DNA from: an uncultured Flavobacterium sp.
Lineage (GTDB): Bacteria > Bacteroidota > Bacteroidia > Flavobacteriales > Flavobacteriaceae
Direction: 5' to 3'
Assembly: GCF_946479975.1 (NCBI RefSeq)
Contig: NZ_CAMLIX010000276.1
Location: 1 to 5,847, forward strand
Length of the DNA: 5,847 nucleotides
The translations under genes were made by a program, and so were the position numbers. The notes under the pieces were generated by a model. The model was not told the origin of the DNA. It did not search any database and saw nothing but the letters and a program-made list of their open reading frames with translations. Positions 1-5,244 of this stretch are shown piece by piece. Every line of letters starts with the position of its first letter. Within the stretch, counting starts at the first letter, position 1.

Positions 1-360
1 TTCAATTTTATGACTAAACATAAAAGCCATATTGGTTGCACGCATTTTTGCTTCTTCAGTAATTGGCCCTGCAAACTGCGAATCGATTGTTGAATTAAAA
101 ATAGCAATCCAGCGGTCAAAATGAGTTTGATCTACAGGCAGTTGTTTGTGCGGCGGAAAGGGCGTTCCAGAATAAGCACGAACATCAAACAAAATAGTCT
201 GCCAGAAATTGTACATTTTTTGCAAATGAGGTTCCCAGCGATCTTGCAGTTTGTCATTAAAAATAGGACCAATTAAGTCGTCTTTTCTCACGTTTCCGTA
301 AAAGCTGTCGACCATTTGTTTTATATCTTCAATAGTTGAAATATCTTTAAGCGCTGCCAT
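1..360 (-). CDS. Group III truncated haemoglobin (C-terminus cut by window edge)
   Basis: The frame is open from an ATG at 360 to the window edge, giving 120 residues starting MAALKDISTIEDIK. It matches the group III (trHbP) truncated globin pattern as I remember it from Campylobacter Ctb: B10 Tyr21 in SFYGNV, E7 His45 in RWEPH, the NFW motif at 51-53, proximal F8 His71 in PFPPHKQLP, and G8 Trp84 in FDRWIAIF. Family members are about 125-135 residues, so only the last few residues are missing. These are small cytoplasmic haem proteins linked to oxygen or nitric oxide handling; the ligand here is not known. It lies 79 bp downstream of ilvA on the same strand. No terminator separates the two, but a separate promoter box is visible at 385-392, so the gene may be transcribed alone or by read-through. 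The family is clear; the physiological role is open. Confidence 0.92.
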   Translation of the reverse strand, partial: MAALKDISTIEDIKQMVDSFYGNVRKDDLIGPIFNDKLQDRWEPHLQKMYNFWQTILFDVRAYSGTPFPPHKQLPVDQTHFDRWIAIFNSTIDSQFAGPITEEAKMRATNMAFMFSHKIE

Positions 361-384
361 CTTATTAATGTTTAATGTGGAATG

Positions 385-392
385 CAAAAATA
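385..392 (-). promoter_or_regulatory. Candidate Bacteroidetes -7 box for the globin gene
   Basis: Read on the minus strand this is TATTTTTG, a perfect match to the Bacteroidetes -7 consensus TAnnTTTG, 24 bp before the globin ATG. I see no TTG at the expected -33 distance, so the match rests on one box in AT-rich DNA. A 12-bp inverted repeat, TGATATTTATCA (415-426), lies just upstream, roughly where the -33 region would be. It could be an operator, but it may be chance in such AT-rich sequence. Confidence 0.4.
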
Positions 393-439
393 CGATAACT
401 TCTTTTTTGTTTAATGATATTTATCAGTATCAGAAATTG

Positions 440-1684
440 CTAGCCAATTAACTGCGTAAACAAATCCTGATTATCATTCAGATATTGAAATTCAAAGCCG
501 TTTTCTGTCATTTTTAATTTAATTGGCATAATATCGTTTTTGTTTTTCAATTCTAAACCTACGACTACAGAACCAACTTCACGACTGTTTTTCTTTGCAA
601 ACTGAAAATAAGTAATGTCATCATCTGGACCTAAAATATTATTTACAAATTCTTTTAAAGCCCCAGGACGCTGCGGAAACTGAATCATAAAATAATGCAT
701 TAAACCTTCGTACAATAAAGAACGTTCTTTGATTTCGGCAGTTCTTTCAATGTCGTTATTACTGCCGCTTACAATGCAAACTACATTTTTTCCTTTTATT
801 TTTTCTTTATAAAAATCCAAAGCAGCAATCGTCAAAGCTCCGGCGGGTTCTACAACCATTGCTTCTTCATTATATAAACGTAAAATAGTCGTGCAGACTT
901 TTCCTTCGGGAACCAAAATTATATCTTCCAGATTGTAACGACAGATCTCAAAAGTTTTATCGCCGACTAGTTTTACAGCCGCGCCATCTACAAATTTGTC
1001 GATTGTTTTTAAAGCTGTATTTTTATTTTCTTCAATTGAAGTTTTCATCGAAGGCGCGCCTTTTGGCTCAACGCCGATAATTTTAGTATGCGGACTTAAA
1101 TGTCTAAAAACTTCGGATAATCCCGAAGCCAGTCCGCCACCGCCAATTGGAACAAAAATATAATCGATAGGTTCTTTAAAACTTTCGAGAATTTCTAAAC
1201 CAACAGTTCCTTGTCCGGCGATAACTTTTTCATCATCAAAAGGATGAATAAATGTTTTATGATTTTTGATCGCATCAGCCGTTGCAGAAGCATACGCATC
1301 ATCAAAAGTATCTCCGATTAAAACAATCTCAACAAACGATTTTCCGAATAATTGAACTTGTTTTACTTTTTGTTTTGGAGTAGTTTTTGGCATGTAAATT
1401 TTCCCCTGAATCTTTAAAAGATTGCAGGAATAAGCAACGCCTTGCGCGTGGTTTCCAGCGCTTGCGCAGACAATTCCGTTAGCTTTTTCTTTTTCATTCA
1501 ACGAAGAAATTTTATTATAAGCACCCCGAATTTTATACGAACGAACAATTTGTAAATCTTCTCTTTTTAATAAAATAGTCGATTCAAATTCATCTGAAAG
1601 GTTTAAATTTTGAGTTAAAGGCGTAGCTGCAACTACACCTTCTAATTGCTTTTTTGCATTAATTACTTCGTTGAATAGATTCAT
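440..1684 (-). CDS. ilvA: Threonine deaminase (threonine ammonia-lyase), biosynthetic type
   Basis: This PLP enzyme converts L-threonine to 2-oxobutanoate and ammonia, the committed step of isoleucine synthesis (EC 4.3.1.19), in the cytoplasm. With the start at 1684 it has 414 residues. The Schiff-base lysine is Lys51 in RSYKIRGAY, the substrate loop is SAGNHAQG (75-82), the PLP phosphate-binding loop is PIGGGGLASG (179-188), and SGSNND (306-311) lies at the end of the catalytic domain. Residues about 325-405 form one C-terminal ACT-like regulatory domain, as in the ~420-residue short form, unlike the two-domain 514-residue E. coli enzyme; feedback control by isoleucine is therefore expected. 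An in-frame ATG at 1741 would add 19 residues, but these are encoded by a palindromic repeat and look non-native. MNLFNEVINAKKQ is the usual kind of N-terminus, and the start is preceded by A-rich sequence. The gene is preceded by an isoleucine-codon attenuator. Confidence 0.96.
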   Translation of the reverse strand: MNLFNEVINAKKQLEGVVAATPLTQNLNLSDEFESTILLKREDLQIVRSYKIRGAYNKISSLNEKEKANGIVCASAGNHAQGVAYSCNLLKIQGKIYMPKTTPKQKVKQVQLFGKSFVEIVLIGDTFDDAYASATADAIKNHKTFIHPFDDEKVIAGQGTVGLEILESFKEPIDYIFVPIGGGGLASGLSEVFRHLSPHTKIIGVEPKGAPSMKTSIEENKNTALKTIDKFVDGAAVKLVGDKTFEICRYNLEDIILVPEGKVCTTILRLYNEEAMVVEPAGALTIAALDFYKEKIKGKNVVCIVSGSNNDIERTAEIKERSLLYEGLMHYFMIQFPQRPGALKEFVNNILGPDDDITYFQFAKKNSREVGSVVVGLELKNKNDIMPIKLKMTENGFEFQYLNDNQDLFTQLIG

Positions 1685-1699
1685 TTTGTTTGTTTTTTT

Positions 1700-1777
1700 G
1701 CCACGAATTACACGAATCAACACTAATTTTTGTTTTCTCAAAAAAGATAATTTGTGAAAATTTGTGTAATTCGTGGC
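1700..1777. repeat. 78-bp imperfect palindrome between attenuator and ilvA start
   Basis: The outer 18 bases of each end, GCCACGAATTACACGAAT at 1700-1717 and its complement at 1760-1777, pair at 17 of 18 positions. The similarity continues inward with scattered mismatches almost to the centre, making the element nearly fully self-complementary. Each arm contains spaced repeats of ATTCGTG or its diverged form. It resembles the 'AATTCGTGTAATTCGTGGC' intergenic repeats I associate with Flavobacterium genomes; that link is from memory and not checked. In the ilvA transcript it would fold into a long hairpin ending 15 bases before the start codon. No T run follows on either strand in the way a terminator needs, so I do not call it one. 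Confidence 0.8.
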
Positions 1778-1800
1778 TTATATTAAAGATTGTTTTAAAT

Positions 1801-1825
1801 AAAAAAACCTCCCAATTGGGAGGTT
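1801..1825 (-). terminator. Intrinsic terminator of the ilvA attenuator
   Basis: Positions 1806-1825 are a perfect 20-base palindrome, AACCTCCCAATTGGGAGGTT. On the minus strand it is followed by five more T (1805-1801), giving seven consecutive T with the end of the stem. This is a strong rho-independent terminator for transcripts moving left. It lies 116 bp upstream of the ilvA start and 43 bases after the stop codon of the isoleucine-rich leader peptide. Its 5' arm can pair instead with an upstream segment, so it is best read as the attenuator. It would also stop read-through from the lipoprotein gene. Confidence 0.9.
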
Positions 1826-1902
1826 CTTATAAATTATATTTTTACTTATTTATATAACACCTCGCCATTATTGCTTAATTGCAATAATGTTAATAATAGC
1901 GA
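1801..1902 (-). promoter_or_regulatory. Translation-coupled transcription attenuator controlling ilvA
   Basis: Three competing stems can be drawn. The 1:2 stem pairs 1892-1902 (TCGCTATTATT, inside the Ile codons) with 1862-1872 (AATAATGGCGA): 11 pairs, one a G-U. A 9-bp alternative within the same part pairs 1881-1889 with 1866-1874 around an AATTAA loop. The 2:3 antiterminator pairs 1853-1863 (GAGGTGTTATA) with 1820-1831 (TATAAGAACCTC): two 5-bp helices around a small internal loop. The 3:4 stem is the terminator at 1806-1825. Segment 3 overlaps the terminator's 5' arm, so 2:3 and 3:4 exclude each other. Expected logic: ribosomes stalled at Ile codons block 1:2, allow 2:3 and let ilvA be transcribed; normal translation to the stop codon permits termination. 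The stems are seen in the sequence; the mechanism is inferred from known his, trp and ilv attenuators. Confidence 0.85.
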
Positions 1903-1927
1903 TAATAATGTTAGTATAGTTTCTCAT
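1868..1927 (-). CDS. Isoleucine-rich leader peptide of ilvA
   Basis: This short frame encodes the 19-residue peptide MRNYTNIIIAIINIIAIKQ and ends in TAA. Eight of its residues are isoleucine, arranged as III, II, II and I, with seven ATT codons and one ATC; there is no leucine or valine. It starts about 11 bases after the expected transcription start of the promoter at 1945-1952. The ATG follows the A-rich sequence AAATAAAA, usual for this group, which rarely uses Shine-Dalgarno sites. The Ile codons overlap the 5' arm of the 1:2 stem and the stop codon lies in its 3' arm, as expected of an attenuation sensor. The peptide itself probably has no function. It is too short to be called by gene finders. 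Confidence 0.85.
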   Translation of the reverse strand: MRNYTNIIIAIINIIAIKQ

Positions 1928-1944
1928 TTTTATTTGATAGAAAA

Positions 1945-1952
1945 CAAATGTA
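1945..1952 (-). promoter_or_regulatory. Candidate -7 box of the ilvA leader promoter
   Basis: The minus strand reads TACATTTG, a perfect TAnnTTTG Bacteroidetes -7 box, placing the transcript start near 1938, just before the leader ATG at 1927. The nearest TTG in the -33 direction is at 1978-1980, with a 25-base gap, somewhat longer than usual. Its position between the lipoprotein stop codon and the leader peptide is what an attenuated ilvA transcript needs, and that raises confidence. Confidence 0.65.
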
Positions 1953-1996
1953 CTTATTTTTTTTTAAAACTGAAAACCAAAAACCGAGACTCAAAA

Positions 1997-2536
1997 CTAT
2001 TTTTTAACAGGCGGATATTGAGCCAAAATTTTGTTTACAAATTCAGCTACTTTTTCATCTTTTTTCTCAATGTTTCTCGTCAAAGTACCTTGACCTTCAC
2101 CTTGCCAGATCATTTCTTTCTTTTTAGCATCGATTAAATCAATGTATAAAGTACCTTCAGTAGAAGTTGAAACCATTGTTTGGTTCCCGCCATACATCAT
2201 CCACGGATTCCAACCCCAGCCCCAGCCGTAACCCCATCCAGCGCTAAATTGATTTACATTTACTAGCTCTCTAGATTTGGTAAAAATGTTTACTAGCAAA
2301 TCAGGATTGTCACTTTTGGTTAAACCTTTAGCTTGCATTTCGGCATCGATTGCTTTTAGAATACGTCTTTTATCCAAATCAGAAATCTCTACTTTATCAA
2401 TTCCGGGCTTAAAGAAAGCGTAAGTTTTGTAAGGCGCAAAATCGACATTTTTGTCGTAATCAGAATATACAGTAACACTGCTGCATGAGCTTAGAATCAA
2501 CAGCAGAAAAAGCGGAACTAATTTGAATGTTTTCAT
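1997..2536 (-). CDS. DUF4136-type lipoprotein
   Basis: This is a 179-residue protein with a lipoprotein signal peptide: MKTFK, a hydrophobic stretch at 6-15, then a lipobox LSSC with the lipid-bearing cysteine at Cys18. The mature part begins with V-YSDYDKNVDF--YKTYAF (23-41), continues with a helix of the DLDKRRILKAIDAEM kind (53-67) and the strand DLLVNIF (79-85), and ends with GTLYIDLIDAKKKEMIWQGEG (128-148) and a C-terminal helix. This order is typical of the DUF4136 family as I recall it: small lipoproteins of unknown function, probably anchored in the cell envelope. A Gly/Trp/Tyr-rich segment (98-118, GWGYGWGWGWNPWMMYGG) sits mid-domain; such low-complexity insertions are common in the family. 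It lies 79 bp downstream of hutU with a dispersed repeat between them, so it may have its own transcript. I found no good promoter box for it. Confidence 0.85.
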   Translation of the reverse strand: MKTFKLVPLFLLLILSSCSSVTVYSDYDKNVDFAPYKTYAFFKPGIDKVEISDLDKRRILKAIDAEMQAKGLTKSDNPDLLVNIFTKSRELVNVNQFSAGWGYGWGWGWNPWMMYGGNQTMVSTSTEGTLYIDLIDAKKKEMIWQGEGQGTLTRNIEKKDEKVAEFVNKILAQYPPVKK

Positions 2537-2569
2537 ATTATTAGAAATTTAATGTTCTTAATTATGTTT

Positions 2570-2594
2570 GTCAGGCTGAGCAAAGTCGAAGCCT
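2570..2594. repeat. Dispersed GTCAGGCTGAGC...GAAGCCT intergenic palindrome
   Basis: The plus strand has GTCAGGCTGAGC followed by AAAGTCGAAGCCT; the outer AGGCT and AGCCT can pair. I recognise this as a short motif scattered between genes in many Flavobacteriaceae, from memory only. It fills much of the gap between hutU and the lipoprotein gene. A T run follows on the plus strand, but no plus-strand gene exists that it could terminate. Confidence 0.65.
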
Positions 2595-2615
2595 TTCGTT
2601 TTTTTATGAACCAAA

Positions 2616-4591
2616 CTAAAGCAGACTCTCATCTACAAAATTAGGTAAAGTTACTTTAAGTAGTGGCTCAACTTCCATTGCTCTTTTTATAGCAAAGACA
2701 GCACCTTCATTTCGAGCCCAGCTTCTTCTTGAAATTCCGTTGTTAACATCCCAGAAAAGCATTGAGGCTAAACGCTTTGAAGCCTCTTTAGAACCATCAA
2801 GAACCATACCAAATCCGCCGTTTATAACCTCTCCCCAGCCAACGCCACCGCCATTGTGAATAGAAACCCAAGTTGCACCTCTAAAGCTGTCTCCAATCAC
2901 GTTTTGAATCGCCATATCGGCTGTAAAACGAGAGCCGTCATAAATGTTTGAAGTTTCTCTATAAGGCGAATCAGTTCCAGAAACATCATGATGATCGCGT
3001 CCTAAAACCACAGTTCCGATTTCGCCTTTTTCAATCGCTTGATTAAAAGCTTCCGCAATTTTAACTCTTCCTTCTGCGTCCGCATACAGAATTCGGGCTT
3101 GAGAACCAACAACCAATTTATTTTCCTGCGCGCCTTTGATCCATTTAATGTTATCCTGCATTTGCTGCTGAATTTCATTTGGAGCTGTTTCGGCCATTTT
3201 TTCTAAAACTTCGCAAGCAATCGCATCAGTTTTTAATAAATCCTCTGGTTTTCCAGAAGTACAAACCCAACGGAAAGGTCCAAATCCGTAATCAAAACAC
3301 ATTGGTCCCATAATATCCTGAACGTAACTTGGATATTTAAAATCGATATTATTTTCTGCCATTACATCGGCACCGGCGCGGGAAGCTTCTAATAAAAAAG
3401 CATTTCCGTAATCGAAGAAATAAGTTCCTTTCGCTGTATGTTTATTAATAGCATCTGCATGACGACGTAGTGTTTCCTGAACTTTTTCTTTGAATAGTTC
3501 CGGATTTTCGGCCATCATTTTATTAGCGTCTTCAAACGAAATTCCAACCGGATAATAGCCTCCAGCCCACGGATTATGCAGCGAAGTCTGATCTGAACCT
3601 AAATCAATTTTGATGTTTTCTTTATCGAAACATTCCCAAACGTCAACCACATTTCCTAAATAAGCGATGGAAACGGTTTCTTTTTTGACTTTCGCCGAAT
3701 TTACTCTGGCAACCAACTCATCTGTAGTTGTTACAACTTCATTAATCCATCCTTGTTCGTGACGGATTTTTGTGATTTTCGGATTTACTTCGGCGCAGAC
3801 CGTAATACAACCCGCAATGTTTCCCGCTTTTGGTTGTGCCCCCGACATGCCGCCAAGTCCTGAAGTTACGAATAAATTTCCTTCTGGATTCAATTTTATT
3901 TTTCTAAAACCATTCAAAACCGTAATTGTAGTTCCGTGTACAATTCCCTGAGGCCCAATATACATATAACTTCCAGCGGTCATTTGTCCGTATTGCGAAA
4001 CGCCTAAAGCATTCATTTTTTCCCAATCGTCAGGTTTAGAATAATTTGGTATAACCATTCCGTTTGTAACCACAACTCTCGGCGCTTCTTTATGCGAAGG
4101 AAATAATCCCATTGGATGTCCTGAATACATCGTTAGAGTCTGCTCATCTGTCATTTCAGACAAATATTGCATCGTTAATAAATATTGCGCCCAGTTTTGA
4201 AAAACCGCTCCGTTTCCGCCATAGGTAATCAATTCATGCGGATGTTGCGCCACGGCATAATCCAAATTGTTCTGAATCATGTGCATAATCGCTTTTGCCT
4301 GCAATGATTTCCCTGGATATTCGTCAATTGGTCGTGCATACATTCTGTAATCCGGACGAAGACGATACATATAAATGCGTCCGTATTTTTCTAATTCTGC
4401 CGAAAATTCAGGAATTAATGCAGCGTGATGTTTGGATTCGAAATAACGTAAAGCATTTTTTAAAGCCATTTTTTTTCTTCTGCCGAAAGAATTTCTTTTC
4501 TTTTCGGAGCATGATTAATTGCTGAATCGTATTCTTGCTTTGGTGGCAATATTGAAGGAATTCCTTGTTGTATTTGTTCTTTGAAAGTCAT
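2616..4591 (-). CDS. hutU: Urocanate hydratase (urocanase), with a frameshift near the start
   Basis: Urocanase (EC 4.2.1.49) adds water to urocanate to give imidazolonepropionate, the second step of histidine degradation, with tightly bound NAD+. The main frame (ATG 4469, 617 residues) holds the substrate/NAD segment TYGGNGAVFQNW (82-93), the glycine-rich SGLGGMSGAQ (203-212), the active-site region MCFDYGFGPFRW with Cys391, RDHHDVSGTDSPYRE (491-505) and HNGGGVGWGE (538-547). It is of the longer form (about 660 residues) found in Bacteroidetes and eukaryotes. The expected N-terminus is present but in another frame: from ATG 4591, MTFKEQIQQGIPSILPPKQE and on to SAEEKK, 41 codons, ending at the A run 4469-4476 and then running into W-L-stop. 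Adding one base joins the two into a 658-residue enzyme. So the gene is either a sequencing artefact, a recent lesion, or read by slippage. No other hut gene is in the window. Confidence 0.95.
4469..4476 (-). other. A8 homopolymer carrying the hutU frameshift
   Basis: The coding strand reads GAAG, eight A, then TGGCTTT. With eight A the upstream frame reads E-E-K-K-W-L-stop; with nine A it would read E-E-K-K-M-A-L-K-N-A, a continuous urocanase. The defect is thus one missing base within or next to the run. Homopolymer miscounts are a common assembly error, but runs of this length are also real mutation and polymerase-slippage sites. Confidence 0.85.
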
Positions 4592-4597
4592 TTTTTT

Positions 4598-4638
4598 CTA
4601 AAGGTTCTAAGGTGCTAAGATTCTAAGGGACTAAGGTA
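4598..4638. repeat. CTAAGnnn tandem octamer repeat upstream of hutU
   Basis: Five units in tandem: CTAAAGGTT (one base longer), CTAAGGTG, CTAAGATT, CTAAGGGA and CTAAGGTA. The first five bases are constant from the second unit on and the last three vary. On the hutU strand the units read nnnCTTAG. The array begins 7 bases upstream of the hutU start codon, so it lies in the 5' untranslated region or promoter. Confidence 0.85.
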
Positions 4639-4680
4639 TTGTTGTTAGATTAGCAACAGATTAATTTTTGTTTTTAAATT

Positions 4681-4970
4681 ATGTCGCCCCGCTGGGGCTT
4701 TGATTTGACAGATGTTTAATTGATTGCTATAAATATGTCGCTCCTACGGAGCTGAAAATTATAAATTACACCAATCCAAATACAAAGCTTGAAACGAAAA
4801 ATATTTATACAATCTTAATTATTCATATTAAAGCTCCAACGGAGCGAAAGTGATGAATAAAATGTATTGACTTATTCAATCCAGTTGTAAAGCCTTGGAA
4901 AGGCGAAATATTTATAGAAAACAATTCAGCACCCTTACAAAAGCTCCAGCGGAGCGAAATATTAATAGAG
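4681..4970. repeat. Array of six short hairpin repeats at about 50-bp spacing
   Basis: Five intact 5-bp stems with 3-base loops: GCCCC-GCT-GGGGC (4686-4698), GCTCC-TAC-GGAGC (4740-4752), GCTCC-AAC-GGAGC (4833-4845), GCCTT-GGA-AAGGC (4892-4904) and GCTCC-AGC-GGAGC (4943-4955). A degenerate sixth, GCTTGAAACG, is at 4787-4796. Start-to-start distances are 54, 47, 46, 59 and 51 bp. The flanks are also conserved: AAAGC before the stem and GCGAAATATTTATAG after it, with CAATCCA further upstream in two copies. The first two units are inverted relative to the other four. Stem bases change in pairs between copies, so pairing is conserved. No coding potential. It resembles REP-like repeats; I cannot name a family. 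Confidence 0.85.
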
Positions 4971-5031
4971 GCAATAAGGTTTTAAATTCTCAATTGGAAT
5001 TTGGAATTTAAAATTTGGAATTTATTTTATC

Positions 5032-5060
5032 TAATTTTCAAATTGACACATTTTCTAATT
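5032..5060. repeat. 29-bp direct repeat, left copy
   Basis: TAATTTTCAAATTG, then A, then CACATTTTCTAATT. It matches 5216-5244 at 28 of 29 positions. AT-rich repeats of this wording are, to my memory, common between Flavobacterium genes. Confidence 0.85.
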
Positions 5061-5096
5061 TAAAAAACTAAGGATAACGGATATCCGACCGATGAT

Positions 5097-5112
5097 ACGA
5101 TTTGTGAATCGT
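5097..5112. repeat. Small hairpin ACGATT-TGTG-AATCGT
   Basis: A perfect 6-bp inverted repeat with a 4-base loop, flanked by AGGAT (5071-5075) and ATCCT (5114-5118), which could pair outside it, and by the palindrome CGGATATCCG (5078-5087). No T run follows on either strand, so it is not a standard terminator. Function unknown. Confidence 0.5.
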
Positions 5113-5215
5113 AATCCTAAACTTTCTTGAACGAATATCCATATATGATATTTTAGATTGTTGATTTTAGATTTTAGAATTATCTAATTGCTAGATTTCC
5201 AATTTAAAAATTATG

Positions 5216-5244
5216 TAATTTTCAAATTGCCACATTTTCTAATT
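5216..5244. repeat. 29-bp direct repeat, right copy, overlapping a gene end
   Basis: Same as 5032-5060 except C for A at the 15th base. Its last six bases contain the TAG stop codon and the final Asn codon of the dehydrogenase, so the present C-terminus may have been set by the arrival of the repeat. Confidence 0.85.

Larger units (their letters stand above)
4592..5238. other. Repeat-rich non-coding region between dehydrogenase and hutU
   Basis: No credible gene lies in these 647 bases on either strand. The region contains, left to right, a tandem octamer (4598-4638), an array of six short hairpins (4681-4970), three copies of TTGGAATTT (4994-5002, 5001-5009, 5015-5023), two copies of a 29-bp direct repeat (5032-5060, 5216-5244), and between those the palindrome CGGATATCCG (5078-5087), the hairpin ACGATT-TGTG-AATCGT (5097-5112) and AT-rich GATTTTAGA repeats (about 5152-5178). 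The hutU promoter should be here, but I found no clear TAnnTTTG box within 130 bases upstream of its start, and no convincing terminator for the dehydrogenase. Confidence 0.75.

Noticed and set aside
1685..1741. Longer ilvA start at 1741 adding 19 residues
   Set aside because: The extra residues are encoded by the palindromic repeat, and the family N-terminus begins at the ATG at 1684.
1801..1825. Simple terminator of the lipoprotein gene only
   Set aside because: It is about 170 bases past that stop codon, beyond a new promoter box and leader peptide, and its 5' arm has a competing antiterminator partner.
1842..1868. Second tiny frame (ATG GCG AGG TGT..., 8 codons) overlapping the leader stop codon as TAATG
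   Set aside because: It could allow reinitiation, but it is too short to support, and translating it would cover the antiterminator segment; I treat it as chance.
1871..2137. Plus-strand open frame of 88 codons
   Set aside because: It runs antisense to the lipoprotein gene and through the ilvA leader, is rich in Phe and Asn from AT-rich DNA, and shows no recognisable domain.
2570..2610. Plus-strand terminator formed by the GTCAGGCTGAGC palindrome and following T run
   Set aside because: The stem is weak, there is no plus-strand gene upstream, and the sequence matches a common dispersed repeat.
4295..4525. Plus-strand open frame of 76 codons
   Set aside because: It is antisense to the conserved N-terminal part of hutU and has no family features.
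4681..4970. CRISPR array
   Set aside because: Repeats are short, degenerate and in mixed orientation, the intervals are related to each other, and no cas genes are present.
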